Shown here: positions 53,217 to 61,239 of the stretch, in pieces | Layout of the letters: each line of letters begins with the position of its first letter | Position numbering within the stretch: position 1 is the stretch's first letter | NCBI RefSeq assembly: GCF_025837095.1 | Contig: NZ_CP107551.1 | Coordinates: 1,718,352-1,782,351, forward strand | From: Rhodococcus sp. Z13 | Lineage (GTDB): Bacteria; Actinomycetota; Actinomycetes; Mycobacteriales; Mycobacteriaceae | Length of the DNA: 64,000 bases | Direction: 5' to 3' | Notes under the pieces: generated by a model | The model's input: only the letters and a program-made list of their open reading frames with translations | The model's database searches: none | What the model was told of the DNA's origin: nothing | Made by a program: the position numbers and the translations under genes

Positions 53217-53834
53217 ATGCCGCACCTGCCGAACACCACCAAGGGGCGCCGTACCCGCACCAGGCTCCTGGAGGCGGCGCGCTCGGTCTTCGCCCGCGAC
53301 GGATATGTCGGCGCCACCATGAGTGGTGTGGCGACGGAGGCGGGAATGTCGCTCGGGGGTCTGTACAGGTACTTCGCCGACAAGGAGGACCTGTTCGCCA
53401 CATTGATCGCCGACACGCACGACGACCTCTTCCGTGCCAGTGGTGCCACCGAGCACCGTATCGAGGACGATCCGTACCGAGCACTCCTCGAGGCGAACAC
53501 CGGATATCTGACGCACTACTACCAGAATCGCGACATCATGCGGACCCTCGTGGAGGCCGCGAGCGTCGACGAACGGTTCCGTGAGATCTGGTGGTCGATG
53601 CGCAACCGTCATATCGACCGCTTCACCACCGTGCTGAAGGTCAAGTGCGGCATCGACTCCGTCGACGGCCTCGACGTACGGGGGGTCGTCGAGGCCACCG
53701 CGTGCATGGTGGAGCAGTCGGCCTACGTCTGGTACGCGCAGGACGCCCTGCAGGAGACGCCCATGCCGCTCGAACGGGCCGCCGAGATCGTCACGCGTAT
53801 CTGGCACCGCGCCTTCTTCGATTCCGGCCGCTGA
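53217..53834 (+). CDS. TetR-family transcriptional regulator
   Basis: The 205-residue protein has an N-terminal DNA-binding domain (residues 10-58) with the helix-turn-helix SGVATEAGMSLGGLYRYF and a C-terminal ligand domain typical of TetR/AcrR proteins. It lies divergent to the ligase-hydrolase gene and directly before the cupin/N-demethylase operon, so it probably controls one or both. The start ATG 53217 has AAAGGAGG at 53206-53213. A CoA ester or amine might be the inducer; this cannot be read from sequence. Confidence 0.92.
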   Translation: MPHLPNTTKGRRTRTRLLEAARSVFARDGYVGATMSGVATEAGMSLGGLYRYFADKEDLFATLIADTHDDLFRASGATEHRIEDDPYRALLEANTGYLTHYYQNRDIMRTLVEAASVDERFREIWWSMRNRHIDRFTTVLKVKCGIDSVDGLDVRGVVEATACMVEQSAYVWYAQDALQETPMPLERAAEIVTRIWHRAFFDSGR

Positions 53835-53845
53835 CGGATGTTCCG

Positions 53846-53878
53846 TCCGGGCTCCGGGGAACCTCCTCGGGGCCCGGA
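53846..53878 (+). terminator. Weak hairpin terminator after tetR
   Basis: A 10-bp stem with one G-U pair (53846-53855 with 53869-53878) lies 12 bases after the stop codon and would separate tetR from the cupin operon. Confidence 0.55.
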
Positions 53879-53900
53879 TTCCCGTGCCCTCGAGAGGAAT

Positions 53901-53919
53901 CGGTTACACGCGTTAACCG
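53901..53919. promoter_or_regulatory. TTAACCG operator-like inverted repeat before the cupin operon
   Basis: CGGTTA (53901-53906) and TAACCG (53914-53919) form a perfect inverted repeat with a 7-base spacer. Its core CGTTAACCG resembles TGTTAACGG in the tetR promoter region at 53180-53188. The 194 bases before the cupin gene hold no other feature that I can name. Confidence 0.5.
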
Positions 53920-54028
53920 AACCGCAACCATCGCTGCGTTTCTTCCCATTATCGTCTGTTTCACGTCAGCGATCGACGTTCTCGTTGCACACCGCGCGTT
54001 CGCGCATTCCTTCCTTCGAGGAGTTGCC

Positions 54029-54406
54029 ATGTCCGAGACCACCATCGTGCCCGCATTCCGAGTGACCTCCGGTTTCTGGAAGAACCTCCCGCAGATGTCG
54101 GTCGACGAGTTCCCGGGAACGAAGGGCTACATCGACGACGTCCACCCGAATCCCGAAGGCTGCCCCATGGCCTCCGGCTACTTCCGTCTCGAACCCACCG
54201 AGGCGCCCCTCGACTACACCTACGAATACGACGAGATGAAGGTCGTCCTCGACGGCGAGTTCCGCCTCGAGAACCTCGACACCGGCCAGGTCGAGATCGC
54301 CCGTGCGTACGATGCGATCTTCTTCCCCAAGGGATCCCGCATCCGCTTCACCACCCCCGAAGGCGCGCTCGCCTTCTACGTCGGCCTCCGCTCCTTCGCG
54401 CCCTAG
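54029..54406 (+). CDS. Cupin-domain protein (EutQ-like)
   Basis: The 125-residue single-domain cupin has a beta-barrel pattern (GYFRLEPTEAPLDYTYEYDE, then VVLDGEFRLENL and DAIFFPKGSRIRFTTPEG) similar to EutQ-type proteins. The usual His metal ligands of cupins are not obvious; Glu and Tyr residues occupy that region. It is the first gene of the N-demethylase operon, so it could sense, bind or process an amine; this is unproven. It starts at ATG 54029 with CGAGGAG upstream and is followed after 8 bases by the next gene. Confidence 0.82.
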   Translation: MSETTIVPAFRVTSGFWKNLPQMSVDEFPGTKGYIDDVHPNPEGCPMASGYFRLEPTEAPLDYTYEYDEMKVVLDGEFRLENLDTGQVEIARAYDAIFFPKGSRIRFTTPEGALAFYVGLRSFAP

Positions 54407-54414
54407 GGGATGCC

Positions 54415-54927
54415 GTGAGCGTCTGTATGGACACCACCAGTGTGCCGAGGTGGGACGAGGAACGGAGCATTGCCGGCGGGGGACGGACCTTCACGATCCT
54501 GTCCTTCGGCGACGAGGCCGCCGAGCAGGCGCGGAATCTCTTGCCGTCCTTCGACGGTCGGCGGGTGGACTGGATGCGTCTGCCCGCCGAGTGGGGCGAC
54601 ACGGCCGCCCGCGTCCTCCGGCGGCAGCTCGACGCCTCCCGGGTCGGCTGCCGACTCGTCCTCGTCGGATCCGAGGCCGCCGTCCTCGCCGCGAGGGCCG
54701 TGGCGGTGGCCGGCGGGCTCGTCGACGAAGAGATCATGCCCGTCCCGATCGACACCGCCGACCGCGCGGTCTACTGCGCACATTGTCACACCACCCATCT
54801 CGCCGGCGTCGAGGTCGGCCGGTGCACCACCTGCCCGAACTGCCGGGCGGAACTCGTGGTCTACCACCATGTCTCGCGTCACCACGCGGCCTACCTCGGC
54901 TACATGATCGACGCGGAGGAACGCTGA
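54415..54927 (+). CDS. DmmA-family small zinc-ribbon subunit, first copy
   Basis: The 170-residue protein looks like the small subunit annotated as DmmA family in dimethylamine monooxygenase systems. A Rossmann-like alpha/beta N-terminal part (residues 25-110) resembles a ferredoxin-reductase NAD domain without clear cofactor motifs; the C-terminal 50 residues hold cysteine pairs CAHC and CTTCPNC, a probable zinc or iron-sulfur ribbon, then HHVSRHHAAYLGYM. A second copy lies at 56941-57417. The start GTG 54415 is tentative. Its TGA overlaps the ATG of the reductase gene (TGATG). Confidence 0.72.
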   Translation: MSVCMDTTSVPRWDEERSIAGGGRTFTILSFGDEAAEQARNLLPSFDGRRVDWMRLPAEWGDTAARVLRRQLDASRVGCRLVLVGSEAAVLAARAVAVAGGLVDEEIMPVPIDTADRAVYCAHCHTTHLAGVEVGRCTTCPNCRAELVVYHHVSRHHAAYLGYMIDAEER

Positions 54928-55922
54928 TGACCCTGATGTCCGACAGCCCCGCAACGAACGTGCCGTCCGACGCCGGCCTGGTGCTGGCGGTCGACGAGGT
55001 CACCCCACTGACCCCGACCGTGCGGCACGTGCGGCTGGTCGCGTCCGACGGCGCACTCCTGCCCTCCTTCACCCCGGGCAGTCACATCGTCGTGACCTGC
55101 GGAACCGGGCCGGAGGGGCAATCCCGCCGGAACTCCTACTCCCTCACCGGACCCGGTTTCGAGCCCGACCACTACGGCATCTCCGTACGGCTCGAGGAGG
55201 ACGGCCGCGGTGGCTCCCGCTGGATCCACTCCCTGCGAGCGGGGGACAGGGTGCAGGTGAGCACCCCACGCAGCGCCTTCGCCCCGGTCCTCACCGCGCG
55301 GCACCACCTGCTCGTCGCCGGCGGAATCGGCGTCACCCCGATCCTGTCCCACGTCCGCGCCGCCGTGCAGTGGGGCCGCTCGTTCGAGGTGCACTACGTC
55401 CACCGGGAGGGCGACGCCGCCCACCTCGACGACCTGGAGCAGCTGTGCGGCGACCGCCTCCACCTCCACACCGGCCGCGACGGCTTCTGGGAGCACATGG
55501 GACCCGCGTTGCTGGACCAGCCGATCGGCACCCACCTCTACGCGTGCGGCCCGGCCGCGCTCATCGACGAACTCTCCGACCGTGCCGGTCGCGCCGGCTG
55601 GCCCGGCGCCCGCGTGCACTACGAGCACTTCGGGGTCGGCGACCTCGATCCCGGCGAACCGTTCACCGCACACCTCACCCGCAGCGGCGTCGACGTGGAC
55701 GTCGCCTCGGGTGTCAGCCTCCTCGAAGCGCTCGAATCCCGCGGCATCGCGGTCCCCAGCCTCTGCCGTCAGGGCGTGTGCGGGGAGTGCCGGCTGCCCG
55801 TGGTGAACGGCGACATCGACCACCGCGACCTGTATCTCGGCGCCGCCGAGAAGGAGGCCGGAGACTGCCTCATGCCGTGCGTCTCCCGCGCGAACGGACC
55901 CCGATTGGAGCTGGATCTGTGA
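54927..55922 (+). CDS. Flavin/2Fe-2S oxygenase reductase (PDR/VanB type)
   Basis: The 331-residue reductase has an FMN-binding barrel (SRRNSYSLTGP, about residue 60), an NAD domain (VAGGIGVTPILSHVRAA, about residue 132) and a C-terminal plant-type 2Fe-2S domain with cysteines in LCRQGVCGECRL and the last one in CLMPC. It would pass electrons from NADH to the DUF3445 oxygenases encoded next; only one reductase is present for two oxygenase sets. It overlaps its neighbours at both ends (TGATG and GTGA), so the operon is tightly coupled. Start ATG 54927. Confidence 0.92.
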   Translation: MTLMSDSPATNVPSDAGLVLAVDEVTPLTPTVRHVRLVASDGALLPSFTPGSHIVVTCGTGPEGQSRRNSYSLTGPGFEPDHYGISVRLEEDGRGGSRWIHSLRAGDRVQVSTPRSAFAPVLTARHHLLVAGGIGVTPILSHVRAAVQWGRSFEVHYVHREGDAAHLDDLEQLCGDRLHLHTGRDGFWEHMGPALLDQPIGTHLYACGPAALIDELSDRAGRAGWPGARVHYEHFGVGDLDPGEPFTAHLTRSGVDVDVASGVSLLEALESRGIAVPSLCRQGVCGECRLPVVNGDIDHRDLYLGAAEKEAGDCLMPCVSRANGPRLELDL

Positions 55923-56944
55923 GTACCACGATCGACCTCGAGGCCCTCGGCGACAGCGCGGCGATCCCCGACCGTATCGCCCGCTTCCCGTTCCCCTTCC
56001 CCCGCGACACCTACCGCTACAGCACCAACGTCGAACCCGCCGGCAGTGTCGTGGAGACACCCGTCGGGGGATGGGGGACCCACCCCGTCGACGTCGACGG
56101 CCGGTACCGGGAGGATCTCGCCGAACGCACCCGAATCCTCGCCGAGGACCCCACCCGGTTCCAGGCTCTGCCGCACATGGAGATCGCCCAGTGGGACGCG
56201 ATGCTCACCCTCATGCGGATGCTCACCGACGCCCACCCCGAGACGTTCTCGCTCGACGGGGACGGTGCGGCCCGGCGATTCACCAACCGGGCACTCGGCG
56301 TCGAACAGTCCTTCGTGTTCGGTGATCCGTCCACCCTGCCCGAACCACCCCTGCTGTTCGTCGGCAGGCACCTCCAGGAGGACGTCGTGCTGCTCGACCA
56401 GCGTGAGGGTGCCCTCTGGGGCGACGCCGGACTGGTGACCTTCGCCGCCGACTGGTCGCTGCGCTTCGACGTCGGCATGAGCTTCCTGCAGATCCACGGG
56501 CCCGTCCCGCGCGTGCACACCGAAGGAGTCATCCCGCGCGCCCAGCAGTTCCTCATGGGCCTGCAGCCCGGCCGGCAGTACCGCCGCACCAACTGGTCGC
56601 TCAGCGTCGACCGCCGCCTCGACCAGTCCACCGAGACCTATCCCGTGTGGGGACGCGACCGGCGTCTGCTCGCCGAGGGACCGCTCGAGGACGTGGGGCG
56701 CCGGCTGAACCTGCGCGTCGAGGTCCAGCACCTCGTGCGCCTCGGTGTCTCCGGCGCGATCATGTTCCTCATCCGCACCTACCTGCTGCCCTTCGAGGAC
56801 ATCGCCCGCGTACCGGAATGGGCCGAGCGGTTGTGCCGTGTCCTCGAGGAGCTGCCCGAGGACATGGCCGACTACAAGGGCATCACCCGCACCCGCGAAC
56901 CGGGGGTGCGCTGGCTCCGCACCTACGGGGGTGTGCGGTCGTGA
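55919..56944 (+). CDS. DUF3445 haem-dependent oxidative N-demethylase-like subunit, copy 1
   Basis: The 341-residue protein belongs to DUF3445, which includes fungal HODM and the catalytic subunit of bacterial dimethylamine monooxygenase; these bind haem in a PAS-like fold and oxidise secondary amines to a primary amine and formaldehyde. Shared family blocks are NVEPAGS (about residue 35), LPHM, ADWSLRFDVGMSFLQIHGPV, EVQHLVRL and FLIRTYLLP. It starts at GTG 55919, overlapping the reductase stop. Compared with the second copy it keeps all these blocks, so both are probably functional, with different substrates. Confidence 0.85.
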   Translation: MSTTIDLEALGDSAAIPDRIARFPFPFPRDTYRYSTNVEPAGSVVETPVGGWGTHPVDVDGRYREDLAERTRILAEDPTRFQALPHMEIAQWDAMLTLMRMLTDAHPETFSLDGDGAARRFTNRALGVEQSFVFGDPSTLPEPPLLFVGRHLQEDVVLLDQREGALWGDAGLVTFAADWSLRFDVGMSFLQIHGPVPRVHTEGVIPRAQQFLMGLQPGRQYRRTNWSLSVDRRLDQSTETYPVWGRDRRLLAEGPLEDVGRRLNLRVEVQHLVRLGVSGAIMFLIRTYLLPFEDIARVPEWAERLCRVLEELPEDMADYKGITRTREPGVRWLRTYGGVRS

Positions 56945-57417
56945 AGGCCTCCGGATTCGTCCACGGCGACCCACCCGCCCTCGACCGTGCCGGTCGCGCC
57001 TTCCTCGTCCTCGCCGCGAGCGACTGCGAACTCGCGCGAAAGGCGGTGCGGCACTGGGTGTCCGACGCCGCCGAACTCGGACGCGACGCCGCCGCCCTCT
57101 ACGACCCGACACCCGACCGCGCCGCCGAAGCGGTCGCCGCGCTGCGGGCGGGATCACGCATCCTCGTCGCCGGTCCGGCCGCCGAGGCCATGGCCTACAC
57201 CGCCGCCGCCCGGCAGGCCGGCGCCCTGCCCTGCGAACTCACCACCTACGTCACGTCGACGGCGACGCTGACGGTCTTCTGCCCCCACTGCGAGACGACA
57301 CAGCGGGCCGACGCGCGACCCGGCGACAGGATCCCGTGCGCCGGGTGCGGGATCTCCCTCGAGATCCGCCCGCACCTGTCGAGTCACCACGGCACCTATC
57401 TCGGAGCCGTCGCCTGA
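56941..57417 (+). CDS. DmmA-family small zinc-ribbon subunit, second copy
   Basis: The 158-residue protein parallels the gene at 54415-54927: an alpha/beta N-terminal domain followed by a C-terminal ribbon with CPHC and CAGC pairs and the ending HLSSHHGTYLGAVA, close to the first copy's HHVSRHHAAYLGYM. Here the ribbon is plain CxxC/CxxC. GTG 56941 overlaps the preceding stop by four bases. The alternation small subunit, reductase, oxygenase, small subunit, oxygenase suggests a duplicated module sharing one reductase. Confidence 0.75.
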   Translation: MKASGFVHGDPPALDRAGRAFLVLAASDCELARKAVRHWVSDAAELGRDAAALYDPTPDRAAEAVAALRAGSRILVAGPAAEAMAYTAAARQAGALPCELTTYVTSTATLTVFCPHCETTQRADARPGDRIPCAGCGISLEIRPHLSSHHGTYLGAVA

Positions 57418-57441
57418 CAGAACCGACCGGAAGGACCGGAT

Positions 57442-58422
57442 GTGACCGTTACCAGCGACCTGTCCTATCTCCCGTGGCCTTTTCTCGAAGGTGAGAACAG
57501 ATTCCGCTACGGGGTCAACGTCGAACCCGCCCGCCGCCGCGTCGACACGTTCGCCGGCGGCTGGGGTGAACACATCGTCGACCTCGGACCCGACTACGTC
57601 GAGATGATGGCCCTGCGACGGGAGATCCTCGAGCGGGACCCGCACCGGGTCCGCTACCTCCCGCACATGACCCCGGCCTCGTGGGACCTACTGATGTTCT
57701 ACTTCCGCGAGATGGCCGCGTCGTATCCCGACCTCATGACCCTCGACCGCCTCGGATCCGGATACCGTTGGCGCAACGAGCCTCTCGGAATCGACTGCAC
57801 CTTCGTCCCGGGTGATCCGGAGACGCTGCCCGAACATCCGCTGGTGTTCGTCGCCTGCCAGATCCCCGACGACGTCCTGCTCGTCACCGAACGCGACGGC
57901 CACCTCTACTTCGACGCCGCCGTGGTGACCTCCTCCGCCGACTGGTCGGTGAAATTCGACATCGGCATGAGCATGCACGAGATCCACCGTCCCGTACCCG
58001 GTCTCACGCGCGACGGGGTCACCGACCGGGCCGAGCAGTTCCTGCGCCGGCTCACCGCCGACCAGCCCTACCGACGGGTGAACTGGACCTTCTCGGCCGT
58101 CGGCTCGCGGCGCCGTGACACGAGCCTCGAGACGATGCCCGAGTGGATGGACGACATCCCCCGCCTGAGGGCAGAGAAGGACTGGGGGAGGATCCAGCTG
58201 CGCATCGAACTCGAGCACCTCATCCGGCTGCCGACGACCGGTGCGATCGTGTTCAACATCCGCACCTACATGGCGCCCCTCGCCGAGATCGCCGCCTACC
58301 CGCAGTGGGCGTACCAACTCGCCGACATCGTCGAGGAGCTGCCGCGCGAGATCGCGCAGTACAAGGGCATCGACGAGTACCGGATGGAGGCGATGGCCTG
58401 GCTGCGCGAACGAGCGGCCTGA
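57442..58422 (+). CDS. DUF3445 haem-dependent oxidative N-demethylase-like subunit, copy 2
   Basis: The 326-residue second DUF3445 protein aligns along its full length with copy 1, sharing NVEPA, GGWG, LPHM, SADWSVKFDIGMS, RAEQFL, ELEHLIRL and NIRTYMAPL. Differences cluster in the central region after the LPHM block, fitting a changed amine pocket. It starts at GTG 57442 with GGAAGGA about 8 bases upstream, 24 bases after the small subunit gene, and is the last gene of the operon. Its native substrate is unknown. Confidence 0.85.
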   Translation: MTVTSDLSYLPWPFLEGENRFRYGVNVEPARRRVDTFAGGWGEHIVDLGPDYVEMMALRREILERDPHRVRYLPHMTPASWDLLMFYFREMAASYPDLMTLDRLGSGYRWRNEPLGIDCTFVPGDPETLPEHPLVFVACQIPDDVLLVTERDGHLYFDAAVVTSSADWSVKFDIGMSMHEIHRPVPGLTRDGVTDRAEQFLRRLTADQPYRRVNWTFSAVGSRRRDTSLETMPEWMDDIPRLRAEKDWGRIQLRIELEHLIRLPTTGAIVFNIRTYMAPLAEIAAYPQWAYQLADIVEELPREIAQYKGIDEYRMEAMAWLRERAA

Positions 58423-58472
58423 GGTCGCGGGGCCGCTTCACCGCGCGCCCGAGGTCGGTGGCCGGTCCTACG

Positions 58473-59687
58473 ATGACGGCCATGGCCGCACCCAGGATCG
58501 ACGTGGACGAACGCCGGGCACGACTGGCCGTCCGGCACCGGTTGCATCCCGCCCACCGCGCCCCCGACGCCGTCGACGCGGCGACGTCCCTGGTGTGCCT
58601 GCACGGCACCGACCCGGCGACCGTCTACCTGTCGGCGTGGGCACGTGTGGGCGGGTTCACCGTGGCCGACCTCGACCGGGCGCTCTACGACGACCGCACC
58701 CTGGTCAAGCACATGGCCATGCGGCGCACCGTCTTCGTCGTCCCGAGGAAGACCCTCCCGGTGGTGCAGGCCGGCGCGAGCGCCCGTGTCGCCGCCACCC
58801 AGCGGCGCACGGTCGTCAAGGACGTCGAGAAGGCCGGGCTGCACGACGACGGCGAACGGTGGTTCGACGAGGTGAGCCGCCACATCCTCGCCGCCCTGGC
58901 CGACGGTCGGCAGGCGACGTCGAGCGAGCTCAAGGCCGAGATCCCGTCCCTCGACGGCGCGATGGAGTTCGGTGCCGGCAAGTCCTGGGGCGGGCTGGTC
59001 ACCTTCGCGCCCCGCGTCCTCACGGTGCTGTCCGCCGAGGGGAAGGTGGTCCGGGCGTCGAACAAGGGATCGTGGCGGGTCTCGCGCCCCACCTGGACGA
59101 CCACCGAGTCGTGGTTGGGCTCGGGTATCGACGCCGTCGACGAGACCACAGGGGTGCGCGAACTCGTGCGGATGTGGCTGCGCGCCTTCGGTCCCGGTAC
59201 CGAGGTGGACCTGAAGTGGTGGCTCGGGTCCACCCTCACCGCGGTGCGCGCGGCGCTGAAGGAACTGGACGCCGTCGAGGTCGACCTGGACGGCCGCACC
59301 GGTCACCTGCTGCCCGACGACCTCGAGCCGCAGGGCGAGGTCGAACCGTGGGGTGCGCTGCTGCCGGGGCTGGACCCCACGGTCATGGGCTGGTCCGAGC
59401 GCGACTGGTATCTCGGCCCCTACAAGGAGGCGCTGTTCGACTCCAACGGCAACGCGGGCCCCACCGCCTGGTGGGACGGGCGGATCGTCGGCACGTGGTG
59501 GCAGACCGGGACGGGCGCGGTGAGCCTGCACCTGCTCGAGGACATCGGCGCCGAGGGCACCGCGGTGCTGCGCGAGGAAGCCACCCGCCTCGACGACTGG
59601 CTCGGCGGGGTGCGGGTGCTGCCACGGTTCCCCACGCCGCTCGTGAAAACGCTGGCGAACGGATCGGAAACGCCCGTCACGGGGTGA
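58473..59687 (+). CDS. Winged-helix protein of the AlkZ/YcaQ-like family
   Basis: The 404-residue protein belongs to the winged-helix DNA-binding family that includes the DNA glycosylases AlkZ and YcaQ, which unhook interstrand crosslinks or alkylated bases. Recognisable pieces are LVCLHGTDPATVYLSAWARV (about residues 40-59), MAMRRTVFVVP and the WWLGSTLTAVRAAL helix, followed by PWGALLPGLDPTVMGW. Whether it has the catalytic QxQ/QxD motif of AlkZ is not clear; I do not see it. ATG 58473 or the in-frame ATG 58482 could start it; neither has a strong ribosome site. Confidence 0.78.
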   Translation: MTAMAAPRIDVDERRARLAVRHRLHPAHRAPDAVDAATSLVCLHGTDPATVYLSAWARVGGFTVADLDRALYDDRTLVKHMAMRRTVFVVPRKTLPVVQAGASARVAATQRRTVVKDVEKAGLHDDGERWFDEVSRHILAALADGRQATSSELKAEIPSLDGAMEFGAGKSWGGLVTFAPRVLTVLSAEGKVVRASNKGSWRVSRPTWTTTESWLGSGIDAVDETTGVRELVRMWLRAFGPGTEVDLKWWLGSTLTAVRAALKELDAVEVDLDGRTGHLLPDDLEPQGEVEPWGALLPGLDPTVMGWSERDWYLGPYKEALFDSNGNAGPTAWWDGRIVGTWWQTGTGAVSLHLLEDIGAEGTAVLREEATRLDDWLGGVRVLPRFPTPLVKTLANGSETPVTG

Positions 59688-59710
59688 TCCTCCGTCGTAG
59701 GCTGCCCGAC

Positions 59711-60313
59711 ATGGCCGTCACCGTCAGAACCGCCACGCGGAGGGACGTTCCGGCTCTCGCGTCCGTCCTCGCCGACGCCTTCATCGACGACCCGCTGTTC
59801 CTGTGGATGATCCCCGAGGACCGGCACCGCGTGCGGCGGCTGGAACGTTTCTTCGCCACCGACGCCCGGCACCACATGGTTCCGCTGGGCGCCACCGCGA
59901 TCGCGGAGTCCGACGGCGTCGTCGCGGGAGCCGCGATGTGGGCGCCACCCGGCAGGTGGCGCGCCGGCACCTGGACGTCGCTGCGGCTGCTGCCCGGCTA
60001 CATCGCCGCACTCGGACGCTATTCGGGGCGCGGGAAACTTCTGGAGGAGACCACCGAGAAGGCGCACCCCGAGGAACCCCACTGGTACCTGGCGACCATC
60101 GGAACCGCTGCGGCCGCGCGCGGCGGCGGATTCGGCAAGGCCCTGATGCAGGCCGGGCTCGACCGCGCCGACGCCGAACACGCCCCCGCCTATCTCGAGT
60201 CCAGCAAGGAACGGAACATCTCGTACTACGAGAGGTTCGGCTTCGAGGTCACCCGGGAGATCGTGATCCCCGACGGCCCGACCGTGTGGGCGATGTGGCG
60301 GAAGCCCCGCTGA
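59711..60313 (+). CDS. GNAT-family N-acetyltransferase
   Basis: The 200-residue protein has the acetyltransferase fold: VRTATRRDVPALASVLADAF at the N-terminus (residues 5-24), the acetyl-CoA pyrophosphate-binding segment AAARGGGFGKALMQ (about residues 135-148), and the C-terminal YLESSKERNISYYERFGFEV with the usual Tyr. The acceptor is unknown. It lies 23 bases after the winged-helix gene and could be cotranscribed. Start ATG 59711. Confidence 0.88.
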   Translation: MAVTVRTATRRDVPALASVLADAFIDDPLFLWMIPEDRHRVRRLERFFATDARHHMVPLGATAIAESDGVVAGAAMWAPPGRWRAGTWTSLRLLPGYIAALGRYSGRGKLLEETTEKAHPEEPHWYLATIGTAAAARGGGFGKALMQAGLDRADAEHAPAYLESSKERNISYYERFGFEVTREIVIPDGPTVWAMWRKPR

Positions 60314-60327
60314 CATGCGCCGGTGGG

Positions 60328-61119
60328 TCAGGCGCCCTGCCAGACGGTGTCGAAGGGGGTGTGCGCTGAAACCCGGCCCTTGATGCCGCGGGTGACGAAA
60401 TCCTTGGCCGACTTCACGGCCGCGGCGACGTCGGTGCCCTTGGCGAGTTCGGCGGTGATCGCGGCGGCCAGGGTGCAGCCCGCACCCGAGACCCGCTCGT
60501 TGCCGACCTTCGGGGCCGTCACCAGGGTGACGTCCTCCCCGTCGAACAGCACGTCGACGGCCTCCTCACCCGGCAGCTCCACGCCGCCCTTGGCGATCAC
60601 GTACTGCGGGCCGAGGTCGTGGATGCGGCGCGCGGCCTCGATCAGGTCGTCGACCGAGTCGATGGAGTCCATCCCCGACAGGGTGCGGGCCTCGAACATG
60701 TTCGGGGTGATCACCGTGGCATGCGGGAGGATCCGGGTGCGCAGCGCGTTGTCGGTGTCGAGCGCGGCACCGGGCTCCTGGCCCTTGCAGATCAGCACCG
60801 GGTCGAGCACGACGTGCCGCCAGTTCTGCTTGGCCAGGCCCTCGGCGACGACCTCGATTGTCGCGGGGGTGCCGAGCATGCCGATCTTCACGACGTCGAG
60901 GTCGTGGGCGGAGGTGGCCGCCTCGATCTGGTCGGCGATGACCTCGGCCGGCACCGGGAAGAAGCGGTGACCCCAGTCGTTCTTCGGGTCGAACGAGACG
61001 ATGCAGGTCGTGGTGCCCACACCGTACACACCGTGCTGCTGGAACGTCTTGAGGTCGACCTGCAGACCGGCACCACCGGTCGCTTCCGAGCCGGCGATGA
61101 CGTAGGCGAGATCGACCAT
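60328..61119 (-). CDS. thiD: Hydroxymethylpyrimidine/phosphomethylpyrimidine kinase (ThiD/PdxK-like)
   Basis: The 263-residue ribokinase-fold enzyme phosphorylates hydroxymethylpyrimidine in thiamine synthesis or, as in some Gram-positive ThiD/PdxK proteins, pyridoxal-type vitamers. Blocks include AGSEATGGAGLQVDLKTF (residues 9-26), LDPVLICKGQ and the anion-hole segment VSGAGCTLAAAI (about residues 212-223) with the catalytic Cys. It stands alone, converging on the acetyltransferase gene, away from other thi genes. Start ATG 61119. Confidence 0.82.
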   Translation of the reverse strand: MVDLAYVIAGSEATGGAGLQVDLKTFQQHGVYGVGTTTCIVSFDPKNDWGHRFFPVPAEVIADQIEAATSAHDLDVVKIGMLGTPATIEVVAEGLAKQNWRHVVLDPVLICKGQEPGAALDTDNALRTRILPHATVITPNMFEARTLSGMDSIDSVDDLIEAARRIHDLGPQYVIAKGGVELPGEEAVDVLFDGEDVTLVTAPKVGNERVSGAGCTLAAAITAELAKGTDVAAAVKSAKDFVTRGIKGRVSAHTPFDTVWQGA

Positions 61120-61239
61120 GAAGATGCTCCGTTCGAGGGGAAGACGCGATCGGGATATGTCTGCCGAACGACCAGGTTACAACCGCGCGTGCCGCAACCT
61201 CGACGCTGCCCGCCGTGGCCCTCGCTATCGTCCTGGACC

